DNA of 64,000 bases from Symbiodinium natans (taxonomy: Eukaryota; Sar; Dinophyceae; Suessiales; Symbiodiniaceae), in the NCBI GenBank assembly GCA_905221605.1, contig CAJNDS010000946.1, forward strand, positions 152,501-216,500, written 5' to 3'. Position numbers and translations under genes: made by a program. The notes beneath the pieces were generated by a model, which had not been told where the DNA came from, ran no database searches, and saw nothing but the letters and a program-made list of their open reading frames with translations. This document shows, piece by piece, positions 55,601-63,498 of the stretch (its first letter is position 1; every line of letters starts with the position of its first letter).

Positions 55601-57810
55601 GGTTTAGGGTTTAGGTGTTTGGGGTTTAGGGTTTAGGGTTTTAGGGTTTAGGGTTTAGGGTTTAGGTTTGGGGCTTCTACTGTGACGATTCAGATCCCAA
55701 CCCATAGGAGGTGTCGGGGTTTCGGGTTTTTGGGTTTAGGGCTTAGGGTTTAGGGCTTGGGGCTTCGATTTGTCCACTCCTGGGGCTTCCGAAAACCGCC
55801 GTCTGTCCATGGTCGAGGGTACGGCGCAAACCCTAAACCCTAAACCCTAAACCCTGAACCCTAAACCCTAAACCCTAAACCCTAAACCCTAAACCCTAAA
55901 CCCTAAACCCTAAACCCTAAACCCTAAACCCTAAACCCTAAACCCAACCTCGCACCCCACATGCGTGAGACTCCAAGTCGGCTCTACACTCTACACCTCA
56001 AACCAAGCCCTGAACCCCAGAGCCCTAAACCCCTACAACCCTAAAACCCTAAAACCCTAAACACCTTAAACACCTTAGACCCCCTAAACCCTAAACACCT
56101 TAAACCCCCTAAACCCTAAAACCCTAAAACCCCCTAAACCCTAAACACCTTAGACCCCCTAAGCCTTTACGGGTCTCAGGGGGCCAGGGATTGCGGCCTG
56201 TTCAGGAGGCTGCTACCCAGTAAAAAACCGCGAGGCTCCAAGCCCTCAAGCCCTCCCGCCTGCAGCACAAGCCACTTGAGGAACGGAGGCCTGGGCACCC
56301 GTGATTCGGAGTTCAGTGTTGAGGGGTTTGAGGCTTCGAGTTTCAGGTTTAGGGTTTTCGGGTTTTTGGGGTTTAGGGTTCAGTGTTTAAGGGTTGTTTA
56401 GGGTTGAGGGTTCAGAGTGTTTAGTGGTTAAGGGGCTTAGGCTTTGGAGACTCGGCTTGGGGTCTGGGGGGCCTATGAATTCTGGGCGTGCAGCTCGGGA
56501 ATCTTGAAGGTAAGTGAGGTTTTGGGTTAGTTAGAGGTTCGGGGGGGCCCAGGGGTATAAACACAGGGCGTGTGGGTTAAGACTAATAATTCTTCTTAGC
56601 TTCGGGTTTCGGATAGCCGCTATTCAGCGTTTTCCAGAAAACTTATAGAATCCCCCCATTGATGAGGGCGGTCCGCAACGCGCGGCCCGGGGATGAAGGG
56701 CGGGAGCCCAAAAACTAAAGGAATAAGAAAATTTGGAATTTTCTGGTGTCCGGCTTTACTTATATTCCTTTGAAAATCTCATGACGAAACAGGCCTCCAA
56801 GCAATTTTCCAAGGGAGTAAGTAGCCCACGAGCTGCCCTGATTCGCTTTTAGTAAATTGTTTCGGTTACCCGCGTGAATCCAGCCAGGGAGCTACAAAGC
56901 CTGGAAAGCTTAGACCCTCAAGAAGGTTCCCCTCAAACCTCGACACCCCCAGCCACCAGAGGATCTCCAAAAACCACAAAATTGTTTGGGGGCCTGGGGG
57001 GGCCCCTGGACACTAAAGCGAACCTAACGTTAACAATTATTCTGAGCTTTACAGTTTCGGGTGTCGAGTGTAGGCACAGAAACCCCACCCTGAACCCTGT
57101 CCCCGACGTTGACGGGCCAGGACCCCCGCTGGATCTCAATCACGCGATCATCCGCCAGGAACTTCTCAAGGTAGTCGCGTACATCTTCGACCTCTCCACA
57201 AGTGCGGAGGCAGAAGGGAATAGGGTTGAGGGGGCTTAGGCCTTGGGGGGTTTAGGGTTTAGGGCTTAGGGCCTATAGGGCCCAGGAGACAAAAACACAC
57301 GAACCCAAAAACAAAACGCAACGCGAAGCCCTAAACCTGAAGTGCATAACCCGAAACCCAATAAACCCAAAACTCTTTTCCCGAAGCCCTACAACCCCAA
57401 GCCCTGCCGACCCTGCGGAACTTCAGGGCTTGAACGCTTTACTAGTACTTGCTTAAGAAACACCCCCAATCTTCCCTACGGTAATATAGGGATTGTTTTC
57501 CTTCATTTTTTGGGGGGTTCTTAAGCAATTGGTAGTTTAGGGGGCTCTCGGGTTCAAGGTTTAGGGAATTGGTGACTAGCTAGGTGGAGGGGTTTAGGGT
57601 TTCGGGGTTTGGGTGTTTAGGGCTTAAGGCTGCAAGGCTTCCAATGAAACTTAGAGACGCTCGGCACAACAAGAAGGACTCCAAGTCGGAATAACCCTAA
57701 ACCCTAAACCCTAAACCCTAAGCCCTAAACCCTAAACCCTAAACCCTAAACCCTAAACCCTGGCGGAACGCCTGTGTAGAAGCCGGGGTGCCGATATTCA
57801 GAAGCAGCAC
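38086..57810 (-). CDS. Ferrochelatase (haem synthesis), about 16 exons over 20 kb, MLH1 nested inside
   Basis: This enzyme inserts ferrous iron into protoporphyrin IX, the last step of haem synthesis. Collinear minus-strand exons: 57772-57810 (VLLLNIGTPASTQ); about 57129-57191 (VEDVRDYLEKFLADDRVIEI); about 56260-56290 (PPFLKWLVLQ); about 54323-54430 (QAEKLSREL); 51947-51995 (SWKEMGDRFEVRIGMQ); 51151-51214 (YSSPTVDESLKDLAESGVDS); from 46615 (LIPMFPHYASGTTGS); about 45.95 kb (weak); about 44828-44879 (HRLYVAAMKKRI); about 44225-44312 (DHILFSFHGVPEAR, with the catalytic His); about 42700-42760 (ARLAYELGLEDGKW); about 42210-42265 (FQSRLTLRG); about 41740-41760 (WIKPYTDE); about 41500-41540 (GFVELAQQGVRS); about 40790-40850 (APSFTADCVETLED); about 39970-40019 (ELGISGREEFEAAGG); about 38340-38415 (EVVIPCLNSSDHWA); and an end exon stopping at TGA 38086. 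Codon phase is exact across 51947/51214 and 51151/46615. The first exon or transit peptide was not found above 57.8 kb. Several junctions are GC-AG. Confidence 0.85.
38434..38620. repeat. TTTAGGG telomere-like array
   Basis: About 26 units lie directly next to the ferrochelatase exon at 38340-38415. Confidence 0.95.
38708..38850. repeat. CCCTGAAA octamers then CCCTAAA
   Basis: Nine CCCTGAAA octamers run straight into nine CCCTAAA heptamers. Confidence 0.93.
39741..39848. mobile_element. Family C MITE-like element
   Basis: The left end is ATGGGGGTTTACGGAAATAG and the right end GTTCGGAAACCCCACA, with a shared core AATAGTAGGATTCCCT. Copies are at 41842-41941, 49014-49119 (reverse) and 50245-50354. 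Confidence 0.75.
39867..39945. repeat. CCCTTCAA octamer array
   Basis: Ten perfect CCCTTCAA units lie beside the ferrochelatase exon at 39970-40019. Confidence 0.95.
41346..41455. mobile_element. 110-bp inverted-repeat element, family G
   Basis: The left end GTGGGTAGCTCTCTACAAAT and right end ATTTGGAGAACTACCCAAG are imperfect inverted repeats. The interior (CCCTTTTTGGGTCCCC and GGCACCCTTAAAAAG) is shared in reverse with 45560-45620. It lies in a ferrochelatase intron. Confidence 0.65.
41842..41941. mobile_element. Family C MITE-like element
   Basis: It begins TATGGGGGTTTACGAACATA and ends CAGAAACCCCACATA, and shares the core GAGTAGGATTCCCTTAG with the copy at 39741. It lies in a ferrochelatase intron. 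Confidence 0.75.
43621..43654. repeat. Poly-G run of 34
   Basis: A pure G tract; similar shorter tracts lie at 55178-55197, 46027-46040 and 18837-18848. Confidence 0.95.
45145..45242. mobile_element. Family B element, third copy
   Basis: It contains AACAGTCCTGA and TTAAGGACTGTCAGCAAAAG with an end AAACATCCC, the same plan as 18125-18225. It lies in a ferrochelatase intron. Confidence 0.65.
46386..46512. mobile_element. Family E MITE-like element with 4-bp target duplication
   Basis: The ends are CTACCAATTGCTTAAG and CTTAAGCAAACAGTAG, flanked on both sides by TAAT. The inner blocks (CCCCCCC ... GGGG) are also inverted and the centre is AT-rich. It lies at the end of a ferrochelatase exon; a GT donor is available inside the right end. 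Confidence 0.85.
46630..46826. repeat. TTTAGGG telomere-like array
   Basis: About 28 units lie between MLH1's 3' side and the ferrochelatase exon starting at 46615. Confidence 0.95.
47060..50031 (-). CDS. MLH1: MLH1 DNA mismatch-repair protein (MutL homologue), five exons
   Basis: MLH1 is the GHKL ATPase partner in eukaryotic MutL complexes, acting in the nucleus after MutS recognises a mismatch. Exon 1 (49120-50031) holds the ATPase: NRIAAGEVVVRPANALKELM, the Asn of ENSLDAGST, DDGHGI, ERFTTSKL and GFRGEALASISHV. Exon 2 (about 48786-48908) gives VDPAAIDVNVHPTKMEVQFL. Exon 3 (about 48070-48693) is the variable linker with VRTDHRQMSLQSMF. Exon 4 (about 47384-47845) and exon 5 (47060-about 47290) form the MLH1 C-terminal dimerisation domain, ending QLASLDQLYKIFERC, the conserved FERC tail. 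I chose the ATG at 50031 because it directly precedes the conserved start; 34 upstream in-frame codons lack similarity. Intron 1 begins GT at the edge of an inverted-repeat element, intron 3 begins GC, and intron 4 is almost entirely another element. The whole gene lies in one ferrochelatase intron on the same strand. Confidence 0.95.
47291..47383. mobile_element. Family D element making up MLH1 intron 4
   Basis: In reverse orientation it reads GCTGGCTAGCCCAGTGGTGC ... AACCAACCCCAAAAAAGGGC. It fills the inferred intron almost completely, with a GC donor at its start and ATGAG at its end. It is homologous to 54668-54764 and 21325-21391. Confidence 0.75.
49014..49119. mobile_element. Family C element forming the start of MLH1 intron 1
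   Basis: In reverse orientation it reads GTCGGGGGTTTACGATAATA ... TATTTCGGAAACCCC. Its outer end begins exactly at the inferred GT donor after MLH1 exon 1 (exon ends 49120). The rest of the intron is a TTTAGGG/GGGCTTA array. Confidence 0.75.
50245..50354. mobile_element. Family C element upstream of MLH1
   Basis: The ends are TATGGGAGTTTACGAAGACA and TTTCGGAAACCCCCACATA, with core AATAGTAGGACTCCCCTA. It lies about 210 bp before the MLH1 start codon, within the ferrochelatase intron. Confidence 0.75.
51230..51506. repeat. TTTAGGG telomere-like array with variants
   Basis: About 38 units with TTTCGGG and GCTTAGG variants lie immediately upstream of the ferrochelatase exon 51151-51214. Confidence 0.93.
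51797..51907. repeat. CCCTAAA telomere-like array
   Basis: Sixteen nearly perfect units. Confidence 0.95.
52947..53020. mobile_element. Family F element with 14-bp perfect ends
   Basis: TTGAAATTATTAAG at the left and CTTAATAATTTCAA at the right are perfect inverted repeats around a GGGGAAGTTTCGAGGAGTTT core. A related sequence with the left end and core starts at 43040. Confidence 0.75.
53311..54180 (-). CDS. Hypothetical basic protein, possible gene or element remnant in a ferrochelatase intron
   Basis: A 289-codon reverse frame is open in a 1.1-kb stretch free of telomere-like repeats. Its middle is strongly basic (KKHPYLKRVQRWRRKVAAEK) with later Lys/Arg-rich helices. I recognise no family. 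Overlapping plus-strand frames of 112 and 137 codons are also open, so the strand is not certain. Its length, when most introns here are repeats, suggests a nested gene, retro-copy or mobile-element remnant rather than ordinary intron. Confidence 0.28.
   Translation of the reverse strand: MLRLNLSPEPEPDKVKPLTSKQCPSLPSSGVEPPVPALWSRTWSIPQGAQRQILQSSRATMFDCQNSATRPCFRGRGSAVRKPGGTMLGSKKHPYLKRVQRWRRKVAAEKSRGILKLDPERQLQNRLAKHGAAEATLAKVLWKRDRFGIQPNQHKEQHAPKKLADGEKQRASVLMIDNKMKAFPAFIRRGRSAKKQLAQSDARAMLADWPRSKEGVPCSESVRVQNQSTGLGPCASLANGLTRRQKLATKPCAASSTPQVVCPKKQERHAMLLQRSSCTPYSRHSKPSV
54446..54640. repeat. GGGCTTA array
   Basis: Five TTTAGGG units lead into about 21 GGGCTTA units, the largest homogeneous variant block in the window. 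Confidence 0.95.
54668..54764. mobile_element. Family D element in a ferrochelatase intron
   Basis: It shares TTTTGGGGTTGGTTAC, TAAGGGAACCTTG, the AAAAAAGGGAA block and CCAGTGGGCTACCAAG with the MLH1 intron 4 element, in the same relative order. Confidence 0.7.
55826..55943. repeat. CCCTAAA telomere-like array
   Basis: About 17 units in a ferrochelatase intron. Confidence 0.95.
57442..57535. mobile_element. Family E MITE-like element, second copy
   Basis: The ends are CTAGTACTTGCTTAAG and CTTAAGCAATTGGTAG, with TTTA on both flanks and inner CCCCC/GGGGGG inverted blocks. It matches the copy at 46386 in ends and design and lies in a ferrochelatase intron. Confidence 0.82.
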
Positions 57811-57979
57811 CTTAGGAAGCAGTGGGCGCCTATGCGGGTCTAAACCCAAAGCCCTAAGCCCTACGCCCTAAACCCTAAACCCTAAACCCTTAATCCTAGC
57901 ATGGCTGGTGCTATTGCCGATTGCCGCCCTCCCCCGTTGCAGGGCGGGGCTTTTGGCACAGCTGCTCAGGCAGCCGGTA

Positions 57980-57990
57980 GGGTTTAGGGT

Positions 57991-58021
<31 letters not shown>

Positions 58022-58025
58022 AGGT

Positions 58026-58120
<95 letters not shown>

Positions 58121-58121
58121 G
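57980..58121. repeat. TTGAGGG array
   Basis: About 20 TTGAGGG heptamers with one AGG variant lie upstream of the ferrochelatase first detected exon. Confidence 0.95.
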
Positions 58122-58149
58122 AACAGGGCTCAGGATTTGGGGGTGCAAG

Positions 58150-58768
58150 ATTCTCGGCTTTGTATACTTAAAGGTTTGAAATTTAATTAGGGTCGATACG
58201 GATTTAGGCACTGCTGCAGCAGCTACTGCACATGCAGCAGCCTGTTCTTTTTGGTTTCCTGCCGGAGTTCCGTGTCTGCGCTATGAACGGCTGGAAGGTG
58301 CTCTCCGCGACACAGCGTCGAGAGGATACTTCCTATTATATAGCTGGAATATTATGGTATGTTCCGATAGGGCATGATGTCTTTTCATATACTGTACTAT
58401 ACTAAAAGGTTTATTACGATATATCATGCTACGTATATCACAAAACGTTACTAAACCCCAACCTCAACACCCTACACCCCTAAACCCGAGCAACGGGGGC
58501 GCAAAGCCGCGGTGTGCCACAAGTTGCAGGAGGACGTTCTGTTCGTAGAGGTCACGCCACACAGTGCATGGGGTGGTTGACTGGGCAGTGGCTTCGGCAG
58601 AGTGCCCACGTCGCAAAGCTTCAGCGGTTCCCGGCGATCTTTGACATGCAGCGCCGTGCATGGCAGGAACGAAATGATGCATTCGGTGCGTCGCCTCTCT
58701 TTCAGGTCGGCACGACCTCCTCTGCCTTGGCAATGCGTGTGCGTCACGAGAGGTCATGCCAAGTTGGC
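58150..58768. other. Spacer between ferrochelatase and the actin array
   Basis: It is AT-rich at 58330-58450, then GC-rich with overlapping short frames on both strands. It probably contains the 3' region of the divergent actin copy. No gene was recognised. Confidence 0.4.
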
Positions 58769-61147
58769 CTAAATGCATTTGCGGTGGACAATCGTCGGGC
58801 CGCTCTCATCATACTCGCCCTTCGAGATCCACATCTGCTGGAAGGTGCTCAGCGATGAGAGGATGGAGCCACCAATCCACGCGCTGTACTTCCTCTCCGG
58901 TGGGGCGATGACCTTCACCTTCACTGTGGAAGGCGCCAGTGCGCAGATCTCCTTGGTCATGCGCTCGCCGATGCCCGGCAACATCGTGGTGCCACCGGAC
59001 AGAACGATGTTCTGGTACAGATCACCTTGCATGTCAACATCACAGAGCTTGATGGACCGGAAAATGGTGTCGTGGATTCCCATCGCCTCCTTGCCCACCA
59101 AGCTGGGTTGGAACAGCACCTCAGGGCAGCGGAACCGCTCGCTTTGCAAGGAGATGATGTTGCCGTCTGGCAGCTCGTACGCCTGCGCCTCGTCGTTGCT
59201 TTCCGCGGCAGCCTTCAGCTCGCCGTTGAAGTCCAGGGCGATGTAGCAGAGCTTCCTTGGCAGCAGACACTGTGCAAACCTTCCACTTCTCGGCGCTAGA
59301 TCTATATCCTATGCCCGGCCAGCGAAGAGGTGACTCAAAGTTACCGAAGCTTCTCTTTCACGTCCCGCACGATTTCTCTCTCGGCGCTGCTGCCGAAGCA
59401 ATACCCACTCTCTGCCAGCATTTTCATGAGATAGTCTGTCAGGTCACGGCCAGCTAAATCCAACCGCCCAATGGCATGGGGAAGCGTGAATCCCTGAAAG
59501 ATGGGCACCGTGTGGGACACGCCATCTCCCGAGTCCGTGACGATCCCAGTGTTTCTGCCTTCGCCTTCGGCGTACAAGGAGAGCACCGCCTGAAGAGCGA
59601 CGTGCAGAGCTGGCACTTCAAAGGTCTCAAACATGATCCTTAGCATCATTCCTGAGGACCTTGAAGAGAGCATTTGCTGAACGTCGGAAGGCTAAAGCTG
59701 GACATGAACAAATACCCTAAACCCTCAACCCTAAACCCTAAACCCTAAACCCTAAACCCGACACCCTTTAAGAGCCGCCGCAAGGATCTTAGCCATGCGC
59801 TCGCGGTTGACCTTTGGATTCAGCGGTGCTTCTGTGAGCAGGACGGGGTGCTCTTCGGGATCCACACGCAGCTCGTTGCAGAAAGTGTGGTGCCATATCC
59901 GCTCCATGTCATCCCAGTTCACGACGATTCCATGCTCGATGGGGTGTGTGAGGGAGAGGATGCCACGCCTGGCCTGCGCCTCATATCCAACGTAATGGCA
60001 TTTCCTGAGCTCATCTCAGCATCAACGAAGGGGAAGGGGTCAATGCATCAAAGGAAACCTAGATCCCAAACCCTGAGCCCTACGAAAAAGTCGTCTTATA
60101 TGTTAAACAAGAAATAGCGCACTCCATGGACTCCATGGAATCTCTGCGGGATTCTTCGGGATGGTGCACTCCAGTGATATTTTGCTGCCCTAAACCCTAG
60201 TCCTAAACCAAAATGGGCAAGGTAAGAAAAAGATTGGGGAAGGTCATAATACTATCGCGCAAGGTCATGGGTCAACCGACAGACCTTGCCCAATGATTTT
60301 ATGACCTTGCCCAATGTTTCTATCCCAAATCCCCAAGCCCTACAGAAAAGGAACAAGGGTGCCCCTTATCGATCCCATCTCCGCCCGTCCCGAACCCCAA
60401 ACACCCAGCACAAGTCTCCACTCCACGTCCAAAGCCTAAGAAGCAGGGTTTGGGTTTAGGAACCCTAAACCATCTAAAGCACTTACCCCTAAACCCTAAA
60501 CCCTAAACCCTAAACCCTAAACCCTAAACCCTAAACCCTAAACATACCGGGCTTCGACCCCAACCCCGGCATGACGCACGGAATCTTGGGGCGCCCTATG
60601 ATGGATGGGAAGACCGCTCTTGGCGCGTCGTCCCCCGAAAAGCCGGCCTGAGGCTAGGGTCAGCAGAAGCTTGAAGGAAAATGGGAAAGGTTTAGGGTTG
60701 AGGGTTTAGGGTTTGGGGTTTGGGGTTTGGGGTTTGGGGTTTGGGGTTTGGGGTTTGGGGTTTGGGGTTTAGGGTTTAGGGTTTAGGGTTTAGGGTTTGG
60801 GGTTTAGCGTTTAGCGTTTAGCGTTTAGCGTTTAGCGTTTAGCGTTTAGCGTTTAGCGTTTAGGTTTTAGGGTTTAAGGTTTAGGGAGAAAATCGCCGTT
60901 GTGTCCCAACTTGCCCTAGCAGGCAGTAGATACAGGCAGTAGTTTTTGCGATCGTGTCGCATTCTAGGATGGCCCTTAAAACCCTCTGAAAAATATTCCT
61001 GAATATGATCCTCTTAAATGCAATAGGGGAAAATGTAAAATGTACCAAGGGCCTACCTAGCATTGGGGAGCGAGCCAGAGCTGCCTTCATCATGCCACTG
61101 CCATTGTCCAGCACAAGAGCAACAGGGTCATCATCCTCATCGGACAT
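58769..61147 (-). CDS. Actin, divergent copy, five exons
   Basis: This copy encodes the filament-forming cytoskeletal ATPase. Exon 1 (61085-61147) reads [17 protein letters not shown]. Exon 2 (60545-60647) reads [20 protein letters not shown], then an aberrant [14 protein letters not shown] where GVMVGMGQKD is expected. Exon 3 (about 59770-60000) gives [20 protein letters not shown]. Exon 4 (about 59345-59650) gives [20 protein letters not shown] with an extra EGEGRN stretch. Exon 5 (58769-59255) is close to the other copies and ends TIVHRKCI. Exon positions match the intact copy downstream in the array, but introns are longer and contain telomere-like repeats. Many conservative changes and the odd exon-2 end suggest a specialised isoform or a decaying copy. 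The junctions after exon 2 are unresolved. Confidence 0.85.
60668..60890. repeat. TTTGGGG, TTTAGGG and TTTAGCG blocks
   Basis: Eight TTTGGGG units, then TTTAGGG, then nine TTTAGCG units lie inside the first intron of the divergent actin copy. Confidence 0.94.
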
Positions 61148-61159
61148 GGCTTGCTGTGT

Positions 61160-61571
61160 GATCTGTGCCAGGGGACGATGACAGCAGGTGGAGCTGAGGA
61201 GCCGAGTGGCTCGCGGGACTACAGTGATACAGAAGTCTGCTGCGTGAACCACCTCAACAAGACCCTCCACTTGGGAGACTGCGGACGCCTGATCTCTGAA
61301 GAGACACCTTCTATGCAAGCTTCTGGTGACCCTTTGTGCTCCAGTGAATTTACTAAGCTGCGGCGCCACAGCGAGTGCGCCTCTAGAAGCCTCGGTGCTC
61401 CTTAGGGCCAGTCGCTCCTGTACATGTGTGCTGGCTTGCGCGCCCCGCGTAGACCGTCAATCGGGCTATGAACCTGAGAGCTTCGCCCTCTGCAACACAG
61501 CCGCTGACCAGTCGCACACGCGAAGGGCGCCAAAACTAAAGGCGACCACCAGCCAAGTGGGACGAGATGGC
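61160..61571 (-). other. Conserved spacer between tandem actin genes, copy 1
   Basis: This spacer is closely similar to 63115-63498, including the block from about 61390 to 61571, where I see almost no differences. It holds the 3' non-coding region of the upstream array member and the 5' region of the complete copy. In dinoflagellate arrays, polycistronic RNA is cut by spliced-leader trans-splicing, so acceptor AGs are expected here; none can be picked by eye. No TATA-like box was seen. Confidence 0.7.
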
Positions 61572-63096
61572 CTAGATGCATTTGCGGTGCACAATCGTCG
61601 GGCCGCTCTCATCATACTCGGCCTTCGAGATCCACATCTGCTGGAAGGTGCTCAGTGATGAGAGGATGGAGCCACCAATCCACACGCTGTACTTCCTCTC
61701 CGGTGGGGCGATGACCTTCACCTTCACCGTGGAAGGCGCCAGTGCGCAGATCTCCTTGGTCATGCGCTCGCCGATGCCCGGCAACATCGTGGTGCCACCG
61801 GACAGAACGATGTTCTGGTAGAGGTCGCGGCGGATGTCCACGTCGCATTGCATGATGGACCGGAAGGTGGTGTCGTGGATTCCCATCGCCTCCTTGCCCA
61901 CCAAGCTGGGTTGGAACAGCACCTCAGGGCAGCGGAACCGCTCGCTTTGCAAGGAGATGATGTTGCCGTCTGGCAACTCGTACGTCTTCGCCTTGTCGTT
62001 GCTCTCCGCTGCAGCCTTCAGCTCGCTGTTGAAGTCCAGCGCGATGTAGCAGAGCTTCCTTGGCGCAGCAAACACTGGGCGCCACACACACCTTCTCAAC
62101 ACTAGCTCTGTCTTTTGCCTATACCCAAAGCTCTACCAGTGGGTTCGAGGCTTCTCTTTCACGTCCCGCACGATCTCCCGCTCGGCACTATTGCTGAAGG
62201 AGTAGCCACTCTCCATCATGATCTTCATCAGATACTCTGTGAGGTCACGGCCAGCTAGGTCCAGGCGCGCAATGGCATGTGGAAGCGCATACCCTTCGTA
62301 GATGGGAACAGTGTGGGACACGCCATCTCCCGAATCCGTGACGATCCCTGTGGTTCTGCCGGAGGAGTACAGGGAGAGCACCGCTTGGATGGAAACATAC
62401 ATGGCTGGCACCCCAAACGTCTCAAACATGATCCTCGGCGCTCTGTCGACTACCCAAACAGCTGCTACGATGCTGCGGTGTCTGGCCGACGGACACAAAA
62501 CAGTATCTAAACAAATAAAAAAGAAGTTTTCGAGAATGGCCCCACCAAGGTTCTGAGTCATGCGCTCGCGGTTGGCCTTTGGATTGAGTGGTGCCTCGGT
62601 GAGCAGGACGGGGTGCTCTTCGGGCGACGCACGCAGCTCGTTGTAGAAAGTGTGCTGCCAGATCTTCTCCATGTCATCCCAGTTTGTGACGATGCCATGC
62701 TCGATGGGGTACTTGAGAGTCAGGACGCCACGCTTTTCCTGCGCCTCATCGCCAACGAGATGGTCTTTCCTGAGCCCATCTCAACAGTCGTCTCAACATG
62801 GCAGCCCCAGGCTAGAGGAACAAGGATTTACGGGCGGGGGGCTAGGGAGAAAGGCTGCTTCTGCAATGTCGAGCTTCTGGTCCATTCCCACCATGGTGCT
62901 AGCAAACTTCGGGCGCCCGATGATGGATGGGAAGACCGCTCGCGGAGCGTCGTCCCCAGAGAAGCCGGCCTGGGGCCAAGGACAGGTCAGGCAAGCTACA
63001 ACTTTGTCGTTTGGGGGCTTGATGGGTCTCGCATGGTCCTGCCTTGCACATGCCACTACCATTGTCCACCACAAGCGCAACAACCTCGTCCGACAT
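61572..63096 (-). CDS. Actin, complete copy, five exons
   Basis: Exons are 63043-63096 ([18 protein letters not shown]), 62878-62969 ([20 protein letters not shown]), 62554-62769 ([20 protein letters not shown]), 62155-62433 ([20 protein letters not shown]) and 61572-62058 ([20 protein letters not shown] to TIVHRKCI). Their lengths sum to 1128 nt, exactly 376 codons with stop, the normal actin size, which supports every junction. The donors read GC, GA, GA and GA, all with AG acceptors, matching the non-canonical introns known in dinoflagellates. Short direct repeats (GA or GAAG) sit at both ends of the GA introns. It is part of a head-to-tail array with copies on both sides on the same strand. 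There are no telomere-like repeats in its introns. Confidence 0.96.
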
Positions 63097-63114
63097 GGCT
63101 TTCGAAGAGGGCGG

Positions 63115-63498
63115 GAAAGGAGGTGAAGCTGAGAAGCCGAGTCGCTCGCGGGACTACAGAGGTCTGCTTCGTGAACCACCTCAACAAGACCCGCCACTTG
63201 GGAAGACTGCGGACGCCTGATCTCTGAAGAGACACCTTCTATGCAAGCTTCTGCTGGCCCTTTGTGCTCCAGTGAATTACTAAGCTGCGCTGCCACAGCG
63301 AGTGCGCCTCTAGAAGCCTCGGTGCTCCTTTGGGCCAGTCGCTCCTGTACATGTGTGCTGGCTTGCGCGCCCCGCGTAGACCGTCAATCGGGCTATGAAC
63401 CTGAGAGCTTCGCCCTCTGCAACACAGCCGCTGACCAGTCGCACACGCGAAGGGCGCCAAAACTAAAGGCGACCACCAGCCAAGTGGGACGAGATGGC
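63115..63498 (-). other. Conserved spacer between tandem actin genes, copy 2
   Basis: This is the second copy of the actin spacer, separating the complete copy from the third copy. It differs from copy 1 mainly in small indels near the gene start (around 63120-63180) and is nearly identical toward the 3' flank of the third copy. Confidence 0.7.

Noticed and set aside
58464-58858. Overlapping plus and minus frames near the actin 3' end as separate genes
   Set aside because: They overlap the actin last exon or its flank, have no recognisable domain, and the similar frames near 61.4 and 63.3 kb are explained by the duplicated spacer.
61160-61571. TATA-type promoter in the actin spacer
   Set aside because: No TATA or TTTT-box in a convincing position was seen by eye; dinoflagellate promoters are poorly defined, so no site is claimed.
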